The notes below the pieces were generated by a model. It worked only from the letters and a program-made list of their open reading frames with translations, made no database searches and was not told where the DNA came from. A DNA stretch of 64,000 nucleotides, taken from the NCBI GenBank assembly GCA_902363455.1, contig CABJAC010000005.1:62001-126000 (forward strand), in the 5' to 3' direction. The DNA is from Caryophanales bacterium. Lineage in GTDB: Bacteria; Bacillota; Bacilli; Exiguobacteriales; Exiguobacteriaceae. Both the position numbers and the translations under genes were made by a program. The stretch's first letter is position 1, and every line of letters begins with the position of its first letter. Positions 16,302 through 25,204 of the stretch are shown piece after piece.

Positions 16302-17696
16302 TCATAATTGAATCTGTCCGCCCACCATCCCGTAGACCGCGACGGCTGCTAGAATCACTAATATACCGCTGGCAATCAGCTCGTAACGCGACATACCGCC
16401 GCGTTTCTGTTCCCGTTCTGCCATCAAATAGGCAATGATCCCCGGTGCATAGACGAGCGCTGCAATCACGATATACCAAATGCCTGAGGCGTAGACGAGC
16501 CAAAGTGAGTAGGCCGCTGCAATTGCTGAGAAAACCAACATTTTTGTATTGCGTTCGGCTTTTGAGAAACGCACACTATAAATCGCCGAAAGAAGGTAAG
16601 GCAATAAGGCACAAATTCCGGCGATACTTGATAAGACGAGATACGTCTGAGCTGAAAACAGCGCAATGCCGACGACAAGTTGAGTCGCAATCTGTGTAAC
16701 TAACAGCGCCCCAACCGGTGCACCTTTTCGGTTCGTTTTGGCAAAGAACTTTGGAAAGGCACCGTCTTTTGCGACGAGATAAGAAATCTCAGAAGCTAGA
16801 ATCGTCCATCCAAGTAGTGCACCCGATAACGAAATGATCAATCCGATCATAATCAATGTCGCTCCGAACGGACCGATTGCCGCTTCCAAGACATACGCCA
16901 TCGTTGGTTCTTTTAATCCGGCCAGTTGTTCCTGACTTAACACACCGAGAGACAAGACTGAAATCAGTATATAGATCACAAGTACACCGACTAAACCGAC
17001 GACAGTCGCTTTCCCGACATCACTTCGCTTTTTCGCCCGTGTCGACAGGACAACGGCACCTTCAATCCCGACGAAAGCCCACAGCGTCACGAGCATCGTT
17101 CCTTTAACTTGTGTAAAGATACTGCCTAGCTCCGTTCCCTCTCCCCAAAAGCTCAGATTAAACGTTTTGACCTGAAAGGCAATCGCCACTAATAAAATAA
17201 AGATCAAAATCGGAACCAGCTTCGCAATCGTCGTTACGAGATTGACGAGCGTCGCTTCTTTAATCCCGCTGGAGACGATGAAGAACAATCCCCATACCAC
17301 GACAATACTCATCACCAATAAAAATATGCGATTTTCTGATGAGAAAATCGGGAAAAAGTAACTGAGTGCATTAAACACTAACGTAATATTAGCGACTGTA
17401 CCGATCCAGGCTGACACCCAGTACCCCCAAGCACTGTTAAATCCGACAAATCGTCCGAAACCTTCACGGGCATACGCATAAATGCCCCCTTCAAGTTCCG
17501 GTTTGCTGTTGGCGAGATGTTGAAAGACAAGTGCCAGCATAATCATACCGAGACCGGTAATTCCCCATCCGATTAAAATCGGACCGGCACTCGCTTTTTG
17601 AGCCATCGCTCCAGGAAGATTAAATGCTCCTCCACCGACCATTGATCCGATGACCATGGCAGCTAAAGCGAAAAAGCCGATTTTTTGTTGATTCAT
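16302..17696 (-). CDS. Basic amino acid antiporter of the APC superfamily (ArcD/AdiC-like)
   Basis: The 464-residue protein has about twelve to thirteen membrane segments. The N-terminal signature GSMVGGGAFNLPGAMA is typical of the basic amino acid/polyamine antiporter group (arginine-ornithine, lysine or agmatine exchange). EGGIYAYAREGFG is the conserved loop. The exact pair of substrates is not readable. The ATG at 17696 is chosen over a TTG six bases upstream because it is better spaced from AAAGGA. An ArgR-like box (17720-17733) resembling that of argG lies just upstream, and rocD is 2.3 kb away, both supporting an arginine/ornithine role. Confidence 0.82.
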   Translation of the reverse strand: MNQQKIGFFALAAMVIGSMVGGGAFNLPGAMAQKASAGPILIGWGITGLGMIMLALVFQHLANSKPELEGGIYAYAREGFGRFVGFNSAWGYWVSAWIGTVANITLVFNALSYFFPIFSSENRIFLLVMSIVVVWGLFFIVSSGIKEATLVNLVTTIAKLVPILIFILLVAIAFQVKTFNLSFWGEGTELGSIFTQVKGTMLVTLWAFVGIEGAVVLSTRAKKRSDVGKATVVGLVGVLVIYILISVLSLGVLSQEQLAGLKEPTMAYVLEAAIGPFGATLIMIGLIISLSGALLGWTILASEISYLVAKDGAFPKFFAKTNRKGAPVGALLVTQIATQLVVGIALFSAQTYLVLSSIAGICALLPYLLSAIYSVRFSKAERNTKMLVFSAIAAAYSLWLVYASGIWYIVIAALVYAPGIIAYLMAEREQKRGGMSRYELIASGILVILAAVAVYGMVGGQIQL

Positions 17697-17719
17697 TATC
17701 AAACACGTCCTTTATTCCT

Positions 17720-17733
17720 TGTATATCTATTCA
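17720..17733. promoter_or_regulatory. ArgR-like box upstream of the antiporter gene
   Basis: On the minus strand TGAATAGATATACA resembles the ARG-box pattern TGAATWWWWATTCA with two mismatches and shares its unusual ATACA end with the argG box. A second half-site (ATATTCA) ends at 17750. Confidence 0.4.
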
Positions 17734-17814
17734 TATCAAACGTATATTCATTCGAAAGACACAAAATTCATTATAACAAAATCAAAGCCATTGTAAAGAA
17801 GGGATTTGACGAAC

Positions 17815-18498
17815 ATGAATTGGGTCCATTCGCTCCAACTAGAGGACTTGTTAAAATTGATGATAGCGGCACTGTTCGGTATCATCATCGGATTCGAACG
17901 CGAAATCAAAAATAAGCCTGTTGGTATACGTACTAGCCTCGTAATTACCCTGATCAGCTGCCTGTTAACCATCGTTTCCATCAAATCCGTTGTATTGTAC
18001 AGTACGATCGCTCCGAATGTCCAAATGGACCCGATGCGTCTTGTCGCTCAAGTCGTCGCCGGAATCGGTTTTATTGGTGCCGGGGTCATCCTAAGACGAC
18101 CACACGATATTGTCAGCGGTCTGACGACAGCCGCCATCATTTGGGCAGCCAGCGGCATCGGTATTGCCGTCGGTGCCAATTTCATCTATGAAGCAACTTT
18201 TTTAGTTTTGTTTCTATTTTTTTCTTTAGAAGGTATCACTTGGATCATGAAACGTTTCAACAACAGTCGATTCGAAGCAAATGTCATCGTCGCACATCTC
18301 ACTCTCACACCAGAAACAGATCCTCAAACTGTTAAAAAAGCACTGGAAGAACAAGGAATTCGCATCACCAACATTCGGTTACGCGGTCATCCCCAACAAT
18401 TGATTTTACGTATGTATTCCCCTCATAAACTGACTATATTCATACTTTATGACTACTTGAAAACACTCGGAATTGAGCATATAGACCTTGATCAATAG
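17815..18498 (+). CDS. MgtC/SapB-family membrane protein
   Basis: The 227-residue protein has four to five N-terminal membrane helices (about 10-145) carrying the MgtC signatures FGIIIGFEREIKNKPVGIRT and GIGFIGAGVILRRP, and a C-terminal cytoplasmic ACT-like domain. Family members have been linked to magnesium limitation, acid survival and membrane potential, with no agreed biochemical role. The start at 17815 is chosen over a TTG nine bases upstream, which overlaps the AAGGG ribosome site. No metal-sensing leader is seen upstream. Confidence 0.85.
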   Translation: MNWVHSLQLEDLLKLMIAALFGIIIGFEREIKNKPVGIRTSLVITLISCLLTIVSIKSVVLYSTIAPNVQMDPMRLVAQVVAGIGFIGAGVILRRPHDIVSGLTTAAIIWAASGIGIAVGANFIYEATFLVLFLFFSLEGITWIMKRFNNSRFEANVIVAHLTLTPETDPQTVKKALEEQGIRITNIRLRGHPQQLILRMYSPHKLTIFILYDYLKTLGIEHIDLDQ

Positions 18499-18606
18499 AA
18501 ATTGTCAGAAAATTTATGTTGCATTTTTACTCGCTTTCACTTAAATTTACATTATGTTCACACTTTTCTGAAATCATTTCAATCTAATCGGGGGGTCATC
18601 TTTCAC

Positions 18607-20241
18607 ATGAAGAAACAAACTAAAATTGTCTTTGCTGGATTATCTAGCATGGCGCTGCTCGCAGTAGCAGCTTGTGGTCAAAGCAATGAATCAGATGGAA
18701 AATCGTCTTCATCAAAAGAAAAGAAGCAAGAAGTAACGCTCGTTTCGACAACGGATGTACCTCAACTTGATCCAACAAAAACAACGGACTCTACGTCCAT
18801 CATCGTAACGAATAACGTTTTTGAAGGACTGTACCGCCTTGACGGTGAAAATAAACCGACTCCTGGAATCGCAGAAAGTGTCGAAGTATCGGATGATAAA
18901 AAAACGTATACGTTTAAGCTCCGTAAAGATGCGAAATGGTCGGACGGCTCAGCCGTTACAGCAGACGACTTTATCTATTCTTGGAAGCGTGCACTCGATC
19001 CAAAAACAGGAGCAGAGTATGCTTATATTCTTCAGGATTTAAAAAATGCCAATAAAATCTTGGCGGGTGAAGCGGAACTTGATTCACTTGGTGTCAAAAA
19101 AGTCGACGATCAGACACTCGAAGTTCAATTGGAAGCTCCAGCCCCTTATTTCCTTGGCTTGACAAGTTTCCCTACTTACTTACCGCTCAAGCAATCGTTT
19201 GTTGAAGACAAAGGCGACAAGTTCGCAACAAACGTTGAATCCATGATCTTCAACGGACCTTTTGTTCTCGATAAGTGGCAATCCAATGCTGGCTGGACTT
19301 ACAAGAAAAATCCGGATTACTGGGATAAAGCAAATGTCAAAATGGAAAAAATCGATGTTAAGGTCGTAAAAGAAATTTCGACAGGCGTCAACTTGTTTGA
19401 ATCAAAAGACGTTGACTTCGCACCGATCACTTCTGAGTTCGTATCCCAATATGAAAAATCAGAAGATTATAAGACACGTCCTGATGCACGAATCAACTTC
19501 CTGCGTTTCAATCAAAAAAATAAATCACTTAAAAACGAAAATATCCGAAAAGCATTGGCGCTCGGTTTTGAGAAACAAGGCATCACGGACGTCATCTTAA
19601 ATGATGGTTCAAAACCAGCGAACTTTATCGTCGCAAAAGACTTTACGTTCACACCGGACGGTGAAGACTTCCGTGAAAAATATCCGGATCTTCAAAGCTT
19701 TGATGCAACCGAAGCGAAAAAAGCTTGGGAGGCCGGCTTAAAAGAACTTGGTGTCAAAACAGTGGAAGTGGACATGTTGTCACGTGACGAAGATGCCTTC
19801 AAAAAGGTTTCTGAGTTCTTAAAAGGCGACCTTGAAAAGAACTTACCGGGTCTGACAATCAACATCAAACAACAGCCGTTCAAAAACTTCTTAGATCTTG
19901 AAGCAAAAGGTGATTACGATATCTCAGCTGCCGGTTGGGGACCTGATTACCAGGATCCAATGACGTTCCTCGATATGTGGTTAACAGGCGGAAGCTTTAA
20001 CCGGATGGAGTATTCGAACAAAGAATTCGATAAAATGATCAAAGATGCGAAAGCGGAGCCGGATGAAGCGAAACGCTGGTCAACACTCCAAGAAGCTGAA
20101 AAAATGCTCTTGGCTGACGACTATGCAATTGCTCCAATCTACCAAAAAGGTGAAGCCTACTTGCAACGGGCGAACATCGACAAATTATACCGTCACCCGT
20201 TCGGAGCAGATATGAGTTTCAAATGGATGGAAGTCAAATAA
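18607..20241 (+). CDS. Oligopeptide ABC transporter substrate-binding lipoprotein (OppA family)
   Basis: The 544-residue protein has lipobox VAAC with C23 as the anchor, a Ser/Lys linker, and the SBP_bac_5 fold (TFKLRKDAKWSDGSAVTADD near residue 100). It would bind peptides outside the membrane. No permease or ATPase gene flanks it, so it is an orphan receptor that must share a transporter elsewhere. The start at 18607 is set by GGGGG and the signal sequence; the open frame extends 35 codons upstream without a signal peptide. A perfect terminator follows. Confidence 0.9.
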   Translation: MKKQTKIVFAGLSSMALLAVAACGQSNESDGKSSSSKEKKQEVTLVSTTDVPQLDPTKTTDSTSIIVTNNVFEGLYRLDGENKPTPGIAESVEVSDDKKTYTFKLRKDAKWSDGSAVTADDFIYSWKRALDPKTGAEYAYILQDLKNANKILAGEAELDSLGVKKVDDQTLEVQLEAPAPYFLGLTSFPTYLPLKQSFVEDKGDKFATNVESMIFNGPFVLDKWQSNAGWTYKKNPDYWDKANVKMEKIDVKVVKEISTGVNLFESKDVDFAPITSEFVSQYEKSEDYKTRPDARINFLRFNQKNKSLKNENIRKALALGFEKQGITDVILNDGSKPANFIVAKDFTFTPDGEDFREKYPDLQSFDATEAKKAWEAGLKELGVKTVEVDMLSRDEDAFKKVSEFLKGDLEKNLPGLTINIKQQPFKNFLDLEAKGDYDISAAGWGPDYQDPMTFLDMWLTGGSFNRMEYSNKEFDKMIKDAKAEPDEAKRWSTLQEAEKMLLADDYAIAPIYQKGEAYLQRANIDKLYRHPFGADMSFKWMEVK

Positions 20242-20251
20242 GTTTGTTCCT

Positions 20252-20286
20252 ACCGGTCACCAAGTTTCCCTTGGTGACCGGTTTTT
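20252..20286 (+). terminator. Terminator of the OppA-like gene
   Basis: ACCGGTCACCAAG pairs perfectly with CTTGGTGACCGGT around a five-base loop, followed by five T residues. Confidence 0.93.
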
Positions 20287-20295
20287 GTATACAAC

Positions 20296-20333
20296 AAAGA
20301 CCCCTTCTGCCGGAGCCGATCGGGGTCTTTACT
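20296..20333 (-). terminator. Terminator of the 85-residue hypothetical gene
   Basis: AAAGACCCC and GGGGTCTTT flank a 15- to 17-base loop and overlap the stop codon of the gene at 20329. The downstream T-run on the minus strand is short. Confidence 0.55.
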
Positions 20334-20586
20334 GTGCGATTTGTTTATAAAATTCGATTTCTTCCCGCTGTCCTTCTTCGACGGCACGGAAAAATTCAGC
20401 GAAAAACGCATACAGGACAGTTCGTTCCTGATAGGTCGGACCCGCTTGTCGAATGACCGAAAATGCAAGATTTCGCAGTTGGCGTTTCGTTCGCCGATTT
20501 GCCGGTAACTCGTGAAACTGGTCAATAAACGAACGGTATACGTCAGCAATCAATTGTTCATGTCCTTCAAAATATGACTTATCCAT
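20329..20586 (-). CDS. Small hypothetical protein, 85 residues
   Basis: I do not recognise this family. The predicted product is soluble and largely helical, with regions such as LIADVYRSFIDQFHEL and a basic stretch RRTKRQLRN, then ERTVLYAFFAEFFRAVEEG. It has no cysteines and no signal peptide. ATG at 20586 is preferred because AAAGGAA lies seven bases before it; an upstream in-frame ATG lacks a site. It is transcribed alone, between the OppA-like gene (convergent) and ade. Confidence 0.6.
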   Translation of the reverse strand: MDKSYFEGHEQLIADVYRSFIDQFHELPANRRTKRQLRNLAFSVIRQAGPTYQERTVLYAFFAEFFRAVEEGQREEIEFYKQIAQ

Positions 20587-20730
20587 CAAATCGTTCCTTT
20601 CTTCTTTTTCTATCATTTTATACGAACTACATCTTTAAAAGGTTTCATAAAACAGCACTTTTCATCAAGATGTTAAAACCTACTATAACAAGGATCAAAT
20701 AATGATTCAACCGGAAAACTATTAAGAAAA

Positions 20731-20773
20731 GGTAAAGTCCATGTGACGTGCCATCGTGGACTTTACCTTTTTT
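20731..20773. terminator. Terminator downstream of ade
   Basis: GGTAAAGTCCA pairs perfectly with TGGACTTTACC around a loop of about 15 bases. A T-run lies on the plus strand and a shorter one (TTTTCTT) on the minus strand, after the ade stop. Confidence 0.75.
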
Positions 20774-22504
20774 TTACGCTTGAACTGCAATGTGTTGGAA
20801 CGTTTTAACGTCAAACAATCCGCTGTCTGTCAACTTCAAATTCGGGATAACAGGCAAACAGAGGAAGGACATCGTCAAATATGGATTAAATGAACGATCC
20901 GCTTCCAGTACATCAAGGGCATCATTGAGTGCCTCCAATGTATCCCCGACTTCTTGGAAAGGTCGACTCGTCATCAATCCGGCGATTTCAAGCGGTAATT
21001 CAGCTAAAACATCTGTTCCATTGACAGCAATAACTCCACCGCCCGCCTTGACCAATCGTTCTGCTGCAAGCTTCATTTCAGCGTCGGAAGTCCCAACGAC
21101 AACGAGATTATGCGAATCATGCGCAACGGTTGCCGCAATGGCGCCACGCTTCATACCAAATCCTTTAACGATACCGACTGCTGAAAAATCGGTCGCATTA
21201 TGTCGTTCGATGACGGCAATCTTCAACAAGTCCTGTTCGGGTACAGCGATGAATTTCCCGTCTTTCAAGGGCACATCCAAAATTAAATGTTCGGTAACGA
21301 TGCTTTTTGGAATGATTCCGATGACATGCGCTTTTGGTTTTTCTAACACCAATTCAAAGACTTGATCCGTAATCGGTTTCGTTTTCAATTCGCCGCGCAG
21401 TGTCGAAGGAACCGGTATTTTTTTTGACGTAATGATTGTGCTGCCGTCACGGGCAACTGGTTGTCCACTGACAAACACTTCATCAATCGTCACTTGATCG
21501 GCATCACTTAAAATGACGTAGTCGGCACGACGTCCCGGCACGATGGCTCCCCGATCGTTCAATTGATAGGCGTTTGCGGCATGCAGAGACGCCATCGCAT
21601 ACGCGGTTTCTCGTTTGATGCCATGCTTGATGGCATAGCGGATATTGTAGTCGATTGTTCCTTCACGTAACGTATCGTCGAGATGTTTATCGTCCGTACA
21701 GAAGAGGAATCGACTGGCGTTACTTTCCGTCACAGCGTCGAGCACCTCTTTTAGGTTCCGGGCAGCTGACCCTTCCCGTACTTCGACGTACAACCCACGA
21801 CGCGCACGTTCAATCGCATCCTGCTTACTGACGGACTCATGATCCGTCCGGATGCCTGCGACGCCGTAAATGTTCAATTCACGTGCTCCGAGTCCTGCGG
21901 CATGCCCATCGACCAGTTTTCCGGCGGCTTCAATCTGTTCGATTTTCTTCAGCATATCCGCATCAGCCCGTTCGACCGCCGGATAATCCATGACTTCCCC
22001 TAAGCCATGCACACCGGGATGATGAATGAACGGCTCAAGAGATTTCGCGTCGAGTGACGCGCCTGCGTGCTCAAATGAAGTTGCGGGCACACAGCTTGGT
22101 AACATCATCCGGACGTCCAGCGAAAGCCCTTCCGCATCGTCTAACATGAATTGAAGACCTTCCGCTCCCTTCACATTCGCAATCTCATGAGGATCCGCGA
22201 TGACCGTCGTCACGCCGAGCGGTAAAATCGCCTGTTCATATTCACTTGGCGTCACCATCGACGATTCGATATGGACATGTCCATCGATGAAGCTTGGAGC
22301 GATGAATTTTCCGCTCCCATCAATCGTTTCTATCCCTTCGTATCCGTCGCCGACGGCAACGATGTAGCCGGAATCCACTGCGACATCCGCCTGATAGGTT
22401 TCACGCGTCATCACATCGATGACTTGAATGCCTTGATAGACGACCGCTGCTTTTTCTTTTTTTGCAGCAATCGCGATAAGTCGTACCCGAACTGTTTGAT
22501 CCAT
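20774..22504 (-). CDS. ade: Adenine deaminase
   Basis: The 576-residue metallo-enzyme converts adenine to hypoxanthine and ammonia in purine salvage. The amidohydrolase metal motif FIDGHVHIESSM lies near residue 65, followed by GVTTVIADPHEIANV. Further conserved parts are VDGHAAGL, FCTDDKH and the C-terminal VAHDSHNLVVVG region typical of AdeC. Length is usual. The ATG at 22504 has AGGAGG nine bases upstream. The promoter region contains a short palindrome (22541-22559). I see no purine riboswitch or PurR box. Confidence 0.92.
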   Translation of the reverse strand: MDQTVRVRLIAIAAKKEKAAVVYQGIQVIDVMTRETYQADVAVDSGYIVAVGDGYEGIETIDGSGKFIAPSFIDGHVHIESSMVTPSEYEQAILPLGVTTVIADPHEIANVKGAEGLQFMLDDAEGLSLDVRMMLPSCVPATSFEHAGASLDAKSLEPFIHHPGVHGLGEVMDYPAVERADADMLKKIEQIEAAGKLVDGHAAGLGARELNIYGVAGIRTDHESVSKQDAIERARRGLYVEVREGSAARNLKEVLDAVTESNASRFLFCTDDKHLDDTLREGTIDYNIRYAIKHGIKRETAYAMASLHAANAYQLNDRGAIVPGRRADYVILSDADQVTIDEVFVSGQPVARDGSTIITSKKIPVPSTLRGELKTKPITDQVFELVLEKPKAHVIGIIPKSIVTEHLILDVPLKDGKFIAVPEQDLLKIAVIERHNATDFSAVGIVKGFGMKRGAIAATVAHDSHNLVVVGTSDAEMKLAAERLVKAGGGVIAVNGTDVLAELPLEIAGLMTSRPFQEVGDTLEALNDALDVLEADRSFNPYLTMSFLCLPVIPNLKLTDSGLFDVKTFQHIAVQA

Positions 22505-22540
22505 CCTGTTTCCTCCTGTTGTGAACGGTATTTTTACCAT

Positions 22541-22559
22541 CTTACAATTAGTATGTAAG
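22541..22559. promoter_or_regulatory. Inverted repeat upstream of ade
   Basis: CTTACA and TGTAAG arms flank seven bases, 37 bases upstream of the ade start. It could be an operator. No known regulator is assigned. Confidence 0.3.
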
Positions 22560-22628
22560 CAGTTGCAATTTATTTTTCGACAAGTCAAGATGAAAACGTA
22601 CATTTAAAAGCGAAAGCGAGGAATCCAC

Positions 22629-23168
22629 ATGAAATATCGTGTAGGTCAACTTGTCCCAAACGTCGATCCGAGCGTCTATCTGGCCGACGGTGCAAAAGTC
22701 ATCGGTGAAGTCGAGATCGGGAAAGATTCAACGGTCTGGTTCAATACGGTCATCCGTGGCGACGAAGGACCGATCACTATCGGCGAACGCGTCAATATTC
22801 AGGATGGATCGATGATTCACCAGTATGAGGGGTACCCAACCATCATTGAAAATGATGTCACGATTGGGCATATGGCGATGATTCACGGCGGTATTATCCG
22901 TCAGGGTGCTTTAATCGGCATGTCCGCAACGATTCTCGATGAAGCCGAAATCGGAAGTGGTTCGTTTGTCGCTGCCGGAAGCGTCGTTCCCCCGAAGATG
23001 ATTGTCCCACCAAACTCGATGGTCATGGGAGTGCCGGCTAAAGTTGTCCGTGAGATCAATGACCATGACCGGTTTATCATGGAACGGACCATTCGAAAAT
23101 ATATAAAGCGTGGTCAACAGTATGCTGCGGAATGTGAGCCGGTTCAAGAAGATTTGACGACAATGTGA
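22629..23168 (+). CDS. Gamma-type carbonic anhydrase-family hexapeptide-repeat protein
   Basis: The 179-residue left-handed beta-helix protein has the three zinc-binding histidines of the gamma-CA/YrdA-YtoA group: one in GSMIHQYEG and two in TIGHMAMIHGG. Hexapeptide repeats run through about residues 15-145, and a short C-terminal helix follows. Members bind zinc or iron and some hydrate CO2, while many have unproven activity. It is divergent from ade and probably transcribed alone. The ribosome site GCGAGG is moderate. Confidence 0.85.
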   Translation: MKYRVGQLVPNVDPSVYLADGAKVIGEVEIGKDSTVWFNTVIRGDEGPITIGERVNIQDGSMIHQYEGYPTIIENDVTIGHMAMIHGGIIRQGALIGMSATILDEAEIGSGSFVAAGSVVPPKMIVPPNSMVMGVPAKVVREINDHDRFIMERTIRKYIKRGQQYAAECEPVQEDLTTM

Positions 23169-23179
23169 AAACGTTTACA
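23166..23179. promoter_or_regulatory. Perfect cre (CcpA) consensus site
   Basis: TGAAAACGTTTACA fits TGWNANCGNTNWCA at every position. It begins at the stop codon of the carbonic anhydrase gene, 98 bases before the small gene at 23277. It could regulate that gene or be a chance match. Confidence 0.5.
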
Positions 23180-23229
23180 AAGTTCACCTGTTTTTAACAA
23201 TTCCCTGCTACATCGTTTACATCCATCGA

Positions 23230-23246
23230 TTACACTACAGGTGTAA
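23230..23246. promoter_or_regulatory. Inverted repeat in the leader/promoter of the small-gene pair
   Basis: TTACAC and GTGTAA arms, perfectly complementary, flank five bases. The repeat covers a possible -10 (TACACT, 23231-23236) that lacks a good -35, 31 bases before the start at 23277. It looks like an operator for an unknown regulator. Confidence 0.45.
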
Positions 23247-23276
23247 GACATGAACCTAGACTGAGGGGGATTTGAA

Positions 23277-23474
23277 ATGATTCCATTATTCGAAGAACGG
23301 TTAATGGTTGAGCTGTTTTCATCTACGAACAATCCAAGTTACGGTTTACCTACTTTGCTAGAGCATGAAACAGATTGGTTGACAGAAGAGCTTCAAGCAC
23401 GTATTGTTAATGATGCCGAGCAAAAATCTTTTAGTTTAGAAATAATTCAATCAAGAGAGGAAGAACTTGTATGA
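23277..23474 (+). CDS. Small acidic protein of unknown function, 65 residues
   Basis: I do not recognise this protein. It is acidic, with a hydrophobic N-terminal part (MIPLFEERLMVELF) and a glutamate-rich C-terminus (IIQSREEELV), and no cysteines. GAGGGGG lies seven bases before the ATG, a strong signal that it is translated. Its stop codon overlaps the start of a 17-codon frame (ATGA at 23471-23474), suggesting coupling. An inverted repeat and a cre-like site lie upstream. A convergent terminator (23583-23619) follows the pair. Confidence 0.6.
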   Translation: MIPLFEERLMVELFSSTNNPSYGLPTLLEHETDWLTEELQARIVNDAEQKSFSLEIIQSREEELV

Positions 23475-23524
23475 TTCAACAAAGTACAGTTCGCGCTTGG
23501 CTCGCTAGTCGAATCAAAAAATAA
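23471..23524 (+). CDS. Putative 17-residue basic peptide coupled to the upstream gene
   Basis: The frame reads MIQQSTVRAWLASRIKK. It starts in an ATGA overlap with the preceding gene, whose last codons hold AGAGGAAG as a ribosome site eight to nine bases before ATG. The peptide is cationic and could form an amphipathic helix. Its shortness makes it uncertain. The ribosome site and overlap are the only support. Confidence 0.35.
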   Translation: MIQQSTVRAWLASRIKK

Positions 23525-23582
23525 TGATCTAATCAGGATTACCTATTTTCCAAAACGATATAGCGCGTCAGCGCGCATAACA

Positions 23583-23619
23583 AAGAGCCGAAGCGGATTC
23601 CCGCCTCGGCTCTCTTTTT
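23583..23619. terminator. Bidirectional terminator between the small-gene pair and the osmolyte transporter
   Basis: AGAGCCGA-GCGG pairs with CCGC-TCGGCTCT around a four-base loop, with five T residues on the plus strand and A/T-rich sequence on the other side. Confidence 0.85.
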
Positions 23620-23620
23620 G

Positions 23621-25204
23621 TTACTTTTTAATTAATCCTTCTTCAATCAAGAAGTCACGTGCCACATCTTCCGGACGCTCTTTTTCGACATCCGCTTTAA
23701 AGTTCAGTTCTTGCATCTTTTCATCTGTGATTTTATCCTTCAACAGATTCAAGACTTCTTTCAGTTCCGGATGTTCTTCCAGTGTTTCTTGACGCACAAT
23801 CGGGACTGCATAGTACGGTGGGAAAAACTCTTTATCGTCCTCTAGGACCGTCAAATCAAACTTTTTTAACAATCCGTCTGTCGAGAAACTATCGATGACA
23901 TTCGTTTTTCCATTCGTCAATGCGGTGTAACGAAGTCCCCCATCAACCGGCTGAACATCTTGGAATTTCATATCAGGGTATTTCTCTTTTAATCCGAGGT
24001 ATCCATCTTCACGGTTCGCGAATTCGATCGTCGATCCGAGGATAAGACGATTACTGACCGCTGCCATATCGGATACCGTTTTTAAGTCGTACTTTTCAAT
24101 ATCTTCTTTTGTCATTGCTAACGCATACGTGTTGTTAAAACCAATTGAATCGAGAACATCGACTTGGCTTTTCTCAGGAATCATTTTGCTGACCTTTTCA
24201 TAAACGGCTTTCGGATCCGTCTCGACATCTTGTTTCAAGACATCGATCAATAACGTGCCTGTATACTCGACGTAGGCATCGATCTCACCCGTTTCTAAAG
24301 CACCGTAGGCAACTTTCGTCCCACCCAGATTGAGTTGGCGTTCGACTTCGAGATCGGTTTTCTCTTCGATCAAGTCTGCTAACATGTTTCCTAAAATCAA
24401 TTGTTCGGTAAAGTTTTTTGAACCGATGACGATTTTATCCGTTTTTAAGAACGAGTACGCGACCGTTCCGCCAATCAAGAGGAAAATGATACTCACAATC
24501 GCAATTTTCTTTCCGGCTGTCATCGCTTTCCGGCGTTTACGCGCTTTATTTTTAATCCGACCGTCTGCCAGTTGAATTCCGTTTGGTGCGACAGAATATT
24601 CAATTCGACTGACGATGAAGTCGATCGCAAGGGCTAAGATACCGGCGGGAATCGCTCCGGCAAGGATTTGGTTATTATCGACGGTCTGGATACCCGAGAA
24701 GACAAGATAACCAAGTCCACCGGCACCGATGAAGGCGGAAATCGTCATCAGACCAACAGCCGTCACGGCAGAAATCCGAATTCCAGCCATCATGATCGGT
24801 AACGCAAGCGGAATCTGTACCTTTCCTAAAACTTGGCGTTCGGTCAATCCAATCCCTTTTGCAGCTTCCAACATATCTCCTGGAATGCTTGATAAACCTG
24901 TGTACGTATTTTTGACAATCGGGAGAAGTGAATACAAGACGACCATGATAATGGCTGGTGTTGACCCAATCCCGATAAATGGAATCAAGAATCCAAGTAA
25001 CGCAAGGCTAGGGACGGCTTGGACGACACTCGTCAAGGCGAGTACGGGTTTGGCAAACCGTTGATACCGTGTAATCAGAATACCGATTGGAATACCGAGA
25101 ACGACTGCAATGACGACGGCAAACACAGTTAACTGTAAGTGTTCGAGTAATAAGTCAAAAATCTGACCGGTATTGTTTTGCACATAATCTAAAAATCCAT
25201 TCAT
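23621..25204 (-). CDS. Compatible-solute ABC transporter, permease fused to substrate-binding domain (OpuC/OpuB type)
   Basis: The 527-residue fusion has a permease half (about 1-215, with the EAA-like loop LEAAKGIGLTERQVL), one further membrane anchor near 230-250, and an OpuAC-type binding domain (about 255-527). The binding domain starts IVIGSKNFTEQLILG and contains DAYVEYTGT, typical of glycine betaine/choline/carnitine receptors. OpuB and OpuC of Bacillus encode these parts separately, while fused versions are known in other Firmicutes. Ligand choice among betaine, carnitine and choline cannot be read. Its start overlaps the ATPase stop (ATGA), so the two-gene operon encodes the whole importer. 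Confidence 0.88.
   Translation of the reverse strand: MNGFLDYVQNNTGQIFDLLLEHLQLTVFAVVIAVVLGIPIGILITRYQRFAKPVLALTSVVQAVPSLALLGFLIPFIGIGSTPAIIMVVLYSLLPIVKNTYTGLSSIPGDMLEAAKGIGLTERQVLGKVQIPLALPIMMAGIRISAVTAVGLMTISAFIGAGGLGYLVFSGIQTVDNNQILAGAIPAGILALAIDFIVSRIEYSVAPNGIQLADGRIKNKARKRRKAMTAGKKIAIVSIIFLLIGGTVAYSFLKTDKIVIGSKNFTEQLILGNMLADLIEEKTDLEVERQLNLGGTKVAYGALETGEIDAYVEYTGTLLIDVLKQDVETDPKAVYEKVSKMIPEKSQVDVLDSIGFNNTYALAMTKEDIEKYDLKTVSDMAAVSNRLILGSTIEFANREDGYLGLKEKYPDMKFQDVQPVDGGLRYTALTNGKTNVIDSFSTDGLLKKFDLTVLEDDKEFFPPYYAVPIVRQETLEEHPELKEVLNLLKDKITDEKMQELNFKADVEKERPEDVARDFLIEEGLIKK

Noticed and set aside
20790..21365. A 191-codon open frame antisense to ade
   Set aside because: It is a mirror of the conserved ade coding sequence, without ribosome site or recognisable domain.
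22505..22628. Purine riboswitch before ade
   Set aside because: The short AT-rich region lacks the conserved purine-aptamer loops and a terminator.
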